From NCBI GenBank assembly GCA_002695445.1, contig NZOY01000022.1, forward strand, positions 4,359 to 9,527: a stretch of DNA of 5,169 nt, in the 5' to 3' direction. Source of the DNA: Flavobacteriaceae bacterium. Lineage in GTDB: Bacteria > Bacteroidota > Bacteroidia > Flavobacteriales > Flavobacteriaceae. Shown piece by piece: positions 1 to 5,169 of the stretch (the stretch's first letter is position 1; each line of letters starts with the position of its first letter). The position numbers were made by a program, and so were the translations under genes. Under the pieces are notes generated by a model. The model was given only the letters and a program-made list of their open reading frames with translations, did not search any database and was not told the DNA's origin.

Positions 1-231
1 GAATGGATTGTAAATGGATATAACGATAAAGCTGGATCTAACCATTATTCAATAATGAATTTAAAATCCGGTATATGGACCAAAACACCAAGTTTTAATA
101 CAGGTATTTATAAAGGAGATCTTAGAATTGACCCAGCTCCAAGATGGAATCATAGGAATAATAAAATTTTAGTTTCTGGATTGGATAAGAATAAAGTAAG
201 ACAATTGTTTGTTCTCAATTTAGAATATTAG
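1..231 (+). CDS. C-terminal part of a TolB-like (PD40) beta-propeller protein, 5' end outside window
   Basis: The frame is open from base 1 and ends at TAG 229-231, giving 76 visible residues with no start codon needed inside the window. The visible part looks like the last one or two blades of a beta-propeller. There is a blade strand around NLKSGIWTKT, then GDLRIDPAPRWNHRNNKI followed by a final strand ending RQLFVLNLEY. The pattern G-D-L-R-x-D-x-x-P-R-W-N followed by a hydrophobic strand and R-Q-hydrophobic-[FY]-V-hydrophobic is how many TolB-like/PD40 proteins of Bacteroidota and Planctomycetota end, including oligogalacturonide-lyase-like propellers. Such proteins are usually exported and bind or act on carbohydrate or peptide ligands. 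Nothing here identifies a substrate or a catalytic residue, so the function stays open. The gene ends 5 bp before the nucleoside transporter start, which suggests one transcript. I am confident of the reading frame and fairly confident of the fold. Confidence 0.8.
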   Translation, partial: EWIVNGYNDKAGSNHYSIMNLKSGIWTKTPSFNTGIYKGDLRIDPAPRWNHRNNKILVSGLDKNKVRQLFVLNLEY

Positions 232-236
232 TCCTA

Positions 237-1556
237 ATGGAAATAATCTCTCATCAAGGCTTTTCCATTGAATCTCTGTTAAGGGGGTTGATTGGAATGT
301 TTACTCTTATAGCATTTGCATACTTGCTTAGTAATAATAGAAAAGCAATTTCTTGGAAATTAGTAGGAATTGGGATTTTAACACAGATAACAATTGCGAT
401 TTGTATAATTAAAATATCATTAATTAAAAAGTTTTTTGGCATAATCAGTAGCCTTTTTGTAAAAATTTTAGATTTCACAAATGCAGGAACAAGCATGTTG
501 CTTGGCGAATTTTCGAGTATAGATAAATATGGCTTCATATTTGTTTTTCAAGCGTTACCTATTATTATCTTTTTTTCAGCACTTACCTCAATTCTTTTCT
601 ATTTTGGAATCATTCAGAAAATAGTGAGGTTTTTAGCTTGGGCTTTAAAAAAGCTTTTAGGAATTTCAGGTGCTGAGAGTTTAACAGTAGCTGGAAATAT
701 ATTTTTGGGACAGACTGAATCACCTCTTCTAATAAAAGCTTACTTGGAGAAGATGAACCGGTCAGAGATTTTTTTAGTTATGTTAGGTGGAATGGCTACC
801 GTAGCGGGGAGTGTAATGGGCGCTTATATCGGATTCTTGGGGGGGGATGATCCCAATGAGCGATTGTTCTTTGCAAAAAACCTATTGGCAGCTTCAGTAA
901 TGGCGGCTCCAGGAGCAGTAGTAATAGCAAAAATTTTGTACCCTCAAACTGAGGGAGTTTCGGAAAACTTAAATGTTTCAATGGATAAAATTGGTAATAA
1001 TTTAATTAGTGTAATTTCCAATGGAACGAGAGAAGGTGTTAGAATGGCAGTAAACGTTGGTGCTATGTTATTAGTTTTCATCTCACTTATTGCAATGATT
1101 AATGGTGGTTTTTTGGCTGCTGGAGATCTATTAGGATTAAATAAATGGGTTGCTGAAAATACTTTGTATGAGAATTTTTCAATCGAGTTGGTTTTGGGGT
1201 ACATTTTTGCACCTTTAATGTGGCTAATAGGGGTAGAAACAGATGATATTGCACTAATGGGACAACTACTAGGAGTAAAGCTTGTAGCTAGTGAATTTGT
1301 TGGATACATCCAATTAGCTGGATTAAAAGATATAAATAATACATTTCATTTGAGCTATGAAAAATCGGTTGTAATGGCTAGTTACTTTCTTTGTGGCTTC
1401 GCAAATTTTGCCTCCATTGGAATACAAGTAGGAGGGATTAGTATTATTGCTCCCAAACAACTTAAGAATCTGAGCGAGCTGGGCTTCAAAGCAATGATTG
1501 GTGGAGCTATAGTTTCACTTATGTCTGCGACAATTGTAGGGGCAATAATTGGTTAG
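237..1556 (+). CDS. nupC: Concentrative nucleoside transporter (CNT/NupC family), Na+-coupled
   Basis: This 439-residue inner-membrane protein has the full CNT layout: N-terminal helices (about 15-75), a central gate region (about 100-230) and the C-terminal transport domain (about 255-439). Family motifs are GQTESPL (158-164), GGMATVAGSV (184-193), GVETDD (332-337), LLGVKLVASEFVGY (344-357) and CGFANFASIGIQ (386-397). By analogy with the Vibrio cholerae CNT structure, Q159, T160, E161 and V193 would contact the base. E353, N390 and S393 would contact the ribose, and N154 and T188 would sit at the Na+ site. All are plausible residues, so the protein should be an active Na+/nucleoside symporter. 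Position 352 is Ser where many members have Asn (NEF). The length is normal for bacteria. The ATG at 237 lies 5 bp after the preceding stop with no clear ribosome-binding site, as is usual in Bacteroidota. The preference between purine and pyrimidine nucleosides cannot be read from the sequence. Confidence 0.96.
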   Translation: MEIISHQGFSIESLLRGLIGMFTLIAFAYLLSNNRKAISWKLVGIGILTQITIAICIIKISLIKKFFGIISSLFVKILDFTNAGTSMLLGEFSSIDKYGFIFVFQALPIIIFFSALTSILFYFGIIQKIVRFLAWALKKLLGISGAESLTVAGNIFLGQTESPLLIKAYLEKMNRSEIFLVMLGGMATVAGSVMGAYIGFLGGDDPNERLFFAKNLLAASVMAAPGAVVIAKILYPQTEGVSENLNVSMDKIGNNLISVISNGTREGVRMAVNVGAMLLVFISLIAMINGGFLAAGDLLGLNKWVAENTLYENFSIELVLGYIFAPLMWLIGVETDDIALMGQLLGVKLVASEFVGYIQLAGLKDINNTFHLSYEKSVVMASYFLCGFANFASIGIQVGGISIIAPKQLKNLSELGFKAMIGGAIVSLMSATIVGAIIG

Positions 1557-1558
1557 TT

Positions 1559-3370
1559 TTAAAAAACATCAACCTTTATTTTTTTCCAAATCTTGATTAA
1601 TAATATTCCAAAAATTAATGAAGATAATATTAGTAAAAAAGCAGTTTGATACTGTCCATAAATAATGTACCCTGTTGCAAACATAATGCTGTAAATTAAT
1701 CCACAACCAAAAAGCATAGCTAAAATTCCCGATGGAACATTCCATTTATTAATTTTTCCGTCAACCTTAAATTGTTTTTTTGTAGTCTTATCAGTAAACT
1801 TTTTCCATCCAGGTCCTCCTGGCTGAATTTTTTTACAGAAATTTTGAAGAACTTCATCACTCTCAGGTTTTGTAAAAAATGTAACTGCGATCCATATGAT
1901 TGAAGTGACTAAAACAACCAATGGATATTCAGACCAATCAGGAAATACCCCCTTATCTGAATCAAAAAAATAAACTCCAAGATTTGTTGTTTTCAATGAT
2001 ATAGCAATTATACCAGAGGAAAACATAGCAGATATTTCACTCCACGAATTAATCCGCCACCAAAACCATCTTAATATAAATATCAGCCCAGTGCCGGCTC
2101 CAAATGTCAATAAAATATCGAAAATCTGAAGGGCATTTTGTAATAGTAATGCAAGTATAGCACTCAAAACCATCAAAACAATAGTAGATATTCTTCCAAC
2201 TACGACTAATCTTTTCTCAGTTGCATTGGGGTTAATTTGCTTTTGATAAAAATCATAAACCATGTAAGATGAGCCCCAGTTTAGCTGTGTTGAAATCGTA
2301 CTCATATATGCTGCAATAAGTGAAGCCATTACAAGTCCAATAAGGCCGCTGGGCAATTTAATAAGCATGGCGGAGTAAGCCAGATCATGTCCCAACTTAT
2401 CATCAGTAATATTTGGAAAAGCCGCTTTTATACTTGCTAAATCTGGAAATATAATAATTGAAGTCAAAGCTACTATAATCCATGGCCATGGCCTTAAGGC
2501 ATAATGCATAATATTAAAAAAGAAAGTTGCACTAATTGCATGGTTTTCATCTTTGGATGCCAACATGCGTTGAGCGATATATCCTCCACCTCCTGGCTCA
2601 GCTCCAGGATACCATGCACTCCACCATTGAACAGCAAGAGGAATAATTAGAAGTGTTATTAAAGAACGTGTATCTGTAAAATTAGGCAATATGGAAAGTT
2701 TATCATTTACATTCTCATGGCTTAATAATGCTGAAATTCCTCCTACTTCTGGAAGATTCACTAGATAATATGCAGCACCTATTGATCCCGCCATAGCAAC
2801 AAAAAATAAAATAAAATCAGTATAAACTACGCCACGAAATCCACCAAGAGTGCTAAATATAACAGTAATAAGACCAGCGCTTATTACAGTTTGCCAAGGC
2901 TCCAACCCTAACATGATACCTCCAATTTTAATAGCAGCAAGGGTGACAGAAGACATGATTATAACATTAAATATTACACCTAAATACAAGGCTCTAAATT
3001 TTCTCAGAAAACTTGCTGGCGATCCACCATAACGAAACTCATAAAATTCAATATCTGTTTTAACATTAGATTTACGCCATAATTTTGCGTAAACAAAAAC
3101 AGTAAGTAGTCCCGTAATCAAGAATGCCCACCAGACCCAATTTCCCGAAACCCCATTCGTTCGTACAATGTCAGTAACAAGGTTAGGTGTATCTGTTGAA
3201 AAAGTGGTTGCTACCATAGATATCCCTAATAACCACCAAGGCATATTACGCCCAGATAGAAAAAACTCTCCACTTGAAGAGCCGGCTCTTTTTGAAACCC
3301 AAATTCCAATAATTAATGAAATTGAAAAAAAACTTATTATAATTACCCAATCGATTATCGCTAATTCCAT
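1559..3370 (-). CDS. Sodium:solute symporter (SSS family), substrate unknown
   Basis: This 603-residue polytopic membrane protein has the SSS (LeuT-fold) hallmarks. TM1 begins near residue 7, followed by FFLSGRNMPWW (36-46) and the unwound-helix region ATTFSTDTPN (54-63). The signature STLGGFRGVVYTDFILFF spans 173-190, and AAYMSTISTQLNWGSS (353-368) carries the Na2-site pair Ser357-Thr358, equivalent to the Ser-Ser of vSGLT. It should couple Na+ influx to uptake of an organic solute. It is longer than the usual 500-550 residues. The extra part is a cytoplasmic loop containing QPGGPGWKKF (516-525) and two further hydrophobic helices (about 547-594). The loop WYPGAEPGGGGYIAQRMLAS (253-272) marks a subfamily I associate with Bacteroidota and Planctomycetota but whose substrate I cannot name. 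The ATG at 3370 gives a sensible N-terminus ahead of TM1. The gene converges on the nucleoside transporter with a 2-bp gap and diverges from the secreted-protein gene. Confidence 0.94.
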   Translation of the reverse strand: MELAIIDWVIIISFFSISLIIGIWVSKRAGSSSGEFFLSGRNMPWWLLGISMVATTFSTDTPNLVTDIVRTNGVSGNWVWWAFLITGLLTVFVYAKLWRKSNVKTDIEFYEFRYGGSPASFLRKFRALYLGVIFNVIIMSSVTLAAIKIGGIMLGLEPWQTVISAGLITVIFSTLGGFRGVVYTDFILFFVAMAGSIGAAYYLVNLPEVGGISALLSHENVNDKLSILPNFTDTRSLITLLIIPLAVQWWSAWYPGAEPGGGGYIAQRMLASKDENHAISATFFFNIMHYALRPWPWIIVALTSIIIFPDLASIKAAFPNITDDKLGHDLAYSAMLIKLPSGLIGLVMASLIAAYMSTISTQLNWGSSYMVYDFYQKQINPNATEKRLVVVGRISTIVLMVLSAILALLLQNALQIFDILLTFGAGTGLIFILRWFWWRINSWSEISAMFSSGIIAISLKTTNLGVYFFDSDKGVFPDWSEYPLVVLVTSIIWIAVTFFTKPESDEVLQNFCKKIQPGGPGWKKFTDKTTKKQFKVDGKINKWNVPSGILAMLFGCGLIYSIMFATGYIIYGQYQTAFLLILSSLIFGILLIKIWKKIKVDVF

Positions 3371-3388
3371 AGTCTAATAATATTAAAA

Positions 3389-3396
3389 CAAAGTAA
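3389..3396 (-). promoter_or_regulatory. Possible -7 element for the sodium:solute symporter gene
   Basis: Read on the minus strand this is TTACTTTG, one mismatch from the Bacteroidota -7 consensus TAnnTTTG. It sits 18 bp upstream of the symporter ATG, which would give a short leader of about a dozen bases. No good TTG or TTTG -33 element is visible at the expected spacing upstream, so this is only a weak candidate in an AT-rich region. Confidence 0.3.
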
Positions 3397-3413
3397 TCAT
3401 TTATATTAAAAAT

Positions 3414-3442
3414 AATGTTAAACCACGATTTGTTTTAACATT
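3414..3442. repeat. Perfect 9-bp inverted repeat, candidate operator in the divergent promoter region
   Basis: AATGTTAAA (3414-3422) and its exact reverse complement TTTAACATT (3434-3442) flank an 11-bp spacer, giving a centre-to-centre distance of 20 bp, close to two helical turns. The right arm lies between the -33 and -7 elements of the rightward promoter, and the spacer contains the -33 element itself. That placement fits a dimeric repressor site controlling the secreted-protein gene and possibly the symporter. The arms contain few G or C bases and the region is AT-rich, so chance is not excluded. No regulator gene is present in the window. Confidence 0.45.
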
Positions 3443-3457
3443 TTTGAAATAGGTTTG
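3429..3457 (+). promoter_or_regulatory. Bacteroidota-type promoter for the secreted-protein gene
   Basis: TAGGTTTG at 3450-3457 matches the Bacteroidota primary-sigma -7 consensus TAnnTTTG at every fixed position. TTTG at 3429-3432 can serve as the -33 element with a 17-bp spacer, within the 17-23 bp range described for Flavobacterium. Transcription would start near 3464, leaving a leader of about 12 bases before the ATG at 3477. The leader has no Shine-Dalgarno sequence. The inverted repeat at 3414-3442 overlaps this promoter. Confidence 0.65.
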
Positions 3458-3476
3458 TATAACTAATTTAAAATTA

Positions 3477-4178
3477 ATGTTCTTTAAACACGATTTTTAT
3501 TTCTTTAGAAAATTTAAACTCCTAATTTATTTAGCAAAATGCTTTTCTTTAATATTAATTACTAATAACCTATCAGGACAAATTGAAAATAATAATCCTT
3601 CATTTAAATTTCCAAATGATGTAAATGAGAACAGAATACCACTGTATAGGCAGCCTAAGGAAAGTCAATACCTCCAAAAAGATTTTTTGAAAAAGGCTCC
3701 AATTGATATGACCGACCCTAACTTTGATGAAGGAGAGAATATAATTATGGAGAATCCAGAAAAGTTTTTGGACCCTGGAGATTATTACTTGTCGAAGTTA
3801 AATGGAAAAAGTGTTGAGCAAAACAAAGACCCAAATAAATACAAATCCAACCAGTATATGGGAGACTATAGAATTAATGGTGGTAAGGCGAGGATTATTT
3901 TCAGAGATCATGAATATCCCGATGGTGACCGAGTTAAAATTCTCCACAATGATAAAGTTGTTTTGCCAAACGTTCTATTAATGGAGCGATTTAAAGGCTT
4001 AAGTTTAGAATTAGTTAATGGTTTTAATAAGATTGATTTCGTTGCTCTGAATCAAGGAGAGTCTGGTCCTAATACAGCCGAAGTAAGGGTATATGACGAA
4101 TATGGAAATATGACTGCATCAAATCAATGGAATCTTGCTACTGGGGTACGTGCAACTTATATCTTAGTGAAAGAGTAA
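3477..4178 (+). CDS. Secreted protein of unknown function with a conserved-looking C-terminal domain
   Basis: This 233-residue protein has a probable signal peptide. A long basic and aromatic n-region (1-14) and a hydrophobic core (about 15-29) are followed by NNLSGQ, with cleavage likely near residue 34 just before or after Gln. There is no lipobox, because the cysteine at 22 is preceded by Lys. The mature N-terminal half (36-125) is polar, rich in Asn, Lys, Asp and Pro, and looks extended or disordered. The C-terminal part (about 128-233) looks like a compact beta-sandwich. It has YPDGDRVKIL (147-156), a central NGFNKIDFVALNQGESGPNT (181-200), AEVRVYDEYG (201-210) and a final NLATGVRATYILVKE. 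I recall similar C-terminal segments in uncharacterised secreted Bacteroidota proteins but know no function. The acidic DGD may bind a metal, which is only inference. The ATG at 3477 suits the promoter and signal peptide; the next in-frame Met is residue 78. The gene is divergent from the symporter. Confidence 0.85.
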   Translation: MFFKHDFYFFRKFKLLIYLAKCFSLILITNNLSGQIENNNPSFKFPNDVNENRIPLYRQPKESQYLQKDFLKKAPIDMTDPNFDEGENIIMENPEKFLDPGDYYLSKLNGKSVEQNKDPNKYKSNQYMGDYRINGGKARIIFRDHEYPDGDRVKILHNDKVVLPNVLLMERFKGLSLELVNGFNKIDFVALNQGESGPNTAEVRVYDEYGNMTASNQWNLATGVRATYILVKE

Positions 4179-4182
4179 GAAG

Positions 4183-4347
4183 CTAACTTTTTGTTTTTAT
4201 AATAACAGCGATTAACAATAGTACCAAACCGCCGTAGAAATATGGAAAATCAATAAACGAAAGTTTTGTATACATTAGATATACAACATAAAAAGAAGCT
4301 GCAGATAATATAAAAAGTAAAATTTTTAATAGCTTTATTAAATTCAC
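4183..4347 (-). CDS. Small two-helix membrane protein (54 residues, GTG start)
   Basis: This short open frame begins with GTG at 4347-4345 and ends at TAG 4185-4183. The predicted protein starts (M)NLIKLLKILLF, has a first hydrophobic helix (about 4-25), a short polar link around MYTKLSFIDFPYF, a second helix (about 38-50) and a basic tail IKTKS. The pattern of two clean helices with flanking Lys residues, and a stop 4 bp from the stop of the convergent secreted-protein gene, argue for a real gene rather than noise. It also fills a gap that would otherwise be empty. TTG five codons upstream is an alternative start; there is no ATG before residue 25. I do not recognise a family. It diverges from the 74-residue gene with only 31 bp between the two starts. 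Confidence 0.55.
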   Translation of the reverse strand: MNLIKLLKILLFILSAASFYVVYLMYTKLSFIDFPYFYGGLVLLLIAVIIKTKS

Positions 4348-4378
4348 GCTGACAAAATACAAAAGGTTAGGTTAGGAA

Positions 4379-4603
4379 ATGATTAAATACTACTTTATAG
4401 GTGTTATAATTTTAATAAGTGCCATACTCGCCAATATTATCGCGGCTAAAATTGGTCTCAAAACTTGGTACGACTTTTTAAATACAATTAATAATGGTTC
4501 ATCATTATCTACATTTGATTATATCTGGCTATTCGCATTATATCCCTTTACTTTAGGATTGAGCGTTAAATTTGGTTTGATTCTTTGGGATAAGTTATTT
4601 TAA
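4379..4603 (+). CDS. Small two-helix membrane protein of unknown function (74 residues)
   Basis: The 74-residue product has two transmembrane helices, about residues 4-24 (IGVIILISAILANIIAA) and 48-70. They are joined by a polar loop with KIGLKTWYDFLNTINNG and followed by a short tail WDKLF. Both termini would lie on the same side of the membrane. I cannot assign a function, though the KxGLxTWYDFL segment and the helix start DYIWLFALYPF look like conserved positions of a small membrane-protein family. The ATG at 4379 is preceded by the tandem GGTTAGGTTAGG (4365-4376), whose first AGG lies 7 bases upstream and could act as a weak ribosome-binding site. The 3' end overlaps the convergent 66-residue gene by 9 bp. 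Confidence 0.72.
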   Translation: MIKYYFIGVIILISAILANIIAAKIGLKTWYDFLNTINNGSSLSTFDYIWLFALYPFTLGLSVKFGLILWDKLF

Positions 4604-4795
4604 TCGATTTTGGGATTGATCATTTTTTGATTGGTCTTTCATTAAAAGCAATCCTATGGTGCCAAAAAAACCAAATAGAAATCCAATAATAAATCCAAAC
4701 CTCTCGGTTCGGCCTTTTTTACTGGCAATAAAAGAGCCTAGTGCTCCAAATCCGACTGCAATTGCTAGAGAAAATAATAAGAATGATGTTGTCAA
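4595..4795 (-). CDS. Small Gly-rich two-helix membrane protein (66 residues, TTG start)
   Basis: The 66-residue product has a first helix (about 4-25, with GFGALGSFIA), a basic turn SKKGRTERFG (25-34), a second Gly/Phe-rich helix (about 35-52, GFLFGFFGTIGLLLM) and a polar tail. The arrangement 'IAxxKGR...FGxxxGxLFGxxGxxxxLLL' is a widespread small-membrane-protein pattern in bacteria without a settled function. The only usable start is TTG at 4795-4793. The frame is closed by a stop 11 codons upstream of it and there is no earlier ATG or GTG. The start lies 2 bp after the stop of the Aba4-like gene, so translation is probably coupled and the two form an operon. The 3' end overlaps the convergent 74-residue gene by 9 bp. 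Confidence 0.7.
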   Translation of the reverse strand: MTTSFLLFSLAIAVGFGALGSFIASKKGRTERFGFIIGFLFGFFGTIGLLLMKDQSKNDQSQNRLK

Positions 4796-4797
4796 TA

Positions 4798-5169
4798 TTA
4801 GTTTTGAATTAGTTTTTTATGAAATAGAAGTACTAATGTATAAATCAATATTCCTGTTGGACCAAGCATGAATGTAAAAAGCATTGGAAAAATAATAAAA
4901 ATATGTTTGATACCCTTTTTCTGGCTGTCTTTTAAGATCCAACAACCTACCCAAAAATCAAAAGCTAAATAATGAAGCCATCCTGCTGCAACTCCTCGTG
5001 GATTTGCATTTTGAAACATCTCTGTCAAACCAGAAAGAGAGGAAAAATCAGCAGAAAAAGCTCCCTCTGAAGTACTTAAAAAAAAGATATATCCAAAAGC
5101 AATTACAAGGGGTATCCATGGGTAATTAGTAATCTTTTGAGTTGTTTTGCTTTTTGGAAATACTAAAAG
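4798..5169 (-). CDS. Aba4-like (DUF4281) membrane protein, N-terminus outside window
   Basis: The frame runs without a stop from the TAA at 4800-4798 to the right edge, giving 123 visible residues. A TTG at 5028 could be taken as a start. However, the 47 codons upstream of it encode a good transmembrane segment (YPWIPLVIAFGYIFFLS, visible residues 16-32), so the gene clearly begins beyond 5169. Diagnostic DUF4281 features are NPRGVAAGWLHYLAFDFWVG (visible 56-75), the following CWILKDSQKKGIKH (76-89) and a last helix with FMLGPTGILIY (100-110). The family is usually about 140-150 residues, so about 20-30 residues are missing. Plant ABA4 is needed for neoxanthin formation from violaxanthin; the role of bacterial members is not established. 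A link to carotenoid chemistry or membrane pigments is inference only. The gene is followed after 2 bp by the 66-residue gene. Confidence 0.88.
   Translation of the reverse strand, partial: LLVFPKSKTTQKITNYPWIPLVIAFGYIFFLSTSEGAFSADFSSLSGLTEMFQNANPRGVAAGWLHYLAFDFWVGCWILKDSQKKGIKHIFIIFPMLFTFMLGPTGILIYTLVLLFHKKLIQN

Noticed and set aside
254..538. Minus-strand open frame of 94 codons opposite the nucleoside transporter
   Set aside because: It lies wholly inside a well-supported gene on the other strand and shows no protein-like motifs. It is a shadow frame, as are those at 796-981 and 944-1309.
2479..2493. Tandem CCATGG CCATGG repeat
   Set aside because: It simply encodes the Pro-Trp-Pro-Trp (294-297) of the symporter on the minus strand.
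2850..3032. Plus-strand open frames within the symporter gene (also 3168-3377)
   Set aside because: Antisense shadows of a gene with clear family motifs; no promoter or conserved feature supports them.
3277..3295. 14-bp perfect palindrome AAGAGCCGGCTCTT followed by T residues, resembling a rho-independent terminator on the plus strand
   Set aside because: It lies inside the symporter coding region (codons for Lys27-Arg-Ala-Gly-Ser31 area) on the opposite strand, no plus-strand gene ends there, and the loop would be only CCGG. Most likely a coincidence of codons.
3477..3545. Lipoprotein signal for the secreted protein
   Set aside because: The only early Cys (residue 22) follows Leu-Ala-Lys and sits within the hydrophobic core, so it does not form a lipobox.
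4365..4376. GGTTAGGTTAGG tandem repeat as a telomere-like or regulatory repeat
   Set aside because: Only about 2.4 copies of a 5-bp unit; more simply a weak ribosome-binding region before the ATG at 4379.
4656..4871. Plus-strand 71-codon frame across the 66-residue and Aba4-like genes
   Set aside because: It is antisense to two better-supported genes, has low-complexity Asn/Lys/Pro composition and has no recognisable domain.

Overview
The window is AT-rich (roughly one third G+C by eye) and densely packed with protein genes. Several signs point to a Bacteroidota bacterium, probably a marine or other free-living Flavobacteriia/Cytophagia-type lineage. There are no Shine-Dalgarno sequences before most starts. 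A very good match to the Bacteroidota -7 promoter element TAnnTTTG precedes the secreted-protein gene. The protein families are also typical of that group: a CNT nucleoside transporter, a long SSS symporter, a TolB-like propeller protein and an Aba4-like protein. The lineage is an inference; there is no rRNA or marker gene here.

Layout, left to right. (1) 1-231 (+) is the C-terminal end of a beta-propeller (PD40/TolB-like) protein whose start lies outside the window. (2) 237-1556 (+) is a complete concentrative nucleoside transporter, 5 bp downstream and probably co-transcribed. (3) 1559-3370 (-) is a complete 603-residue sodium:solute symporter, convergent with the transporter and separated from it by 2 bp. 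(4) 3371-3476 is a divergent intergenic region with a recognisable promoter for the rightward gene and a perfect 9-bp inverted repeat overlapping it. (5) 3477-4178 (+) is a secreted protein of unknown function with a conserved-looking C-terminal domain. (6) 4183-5169 is a run of four small membrane-protein genes: a 54-residue GTG-start ORF (-), a 74-residue protein (+), a 66-residue TTG-start protein (-) and an Aba4-like (DUF4281) protein (-) that runs off the right edge.

How the genes fit together. The left half is a membrane and periplasm uptake theme: propeller protein, Na+/nucleoside symporter and Na+/solute symporter, all consistent with sodium-driven scavenging of organic solutes. The secreted protein is divergent from the symporter and may share its control region. 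The right end is a separate group of small inner-membrane proteins. The Aba4-like gene and the 66-residue gene are 2 bp apart on the same strand and are most likely one operon.

No CRISPR array, tRNA, rRNA, insertion sequence or defence system is visible. I see no strong evidence for a wholly new system. The items most worth a second look are the operator-like repeat in the divergent promoter, the Aba4-like protein in a non-photosynthetic-looking genome, the hidden 54-residue gene and the secreted protein. No stretch longer than 300 bases lacks a gene.
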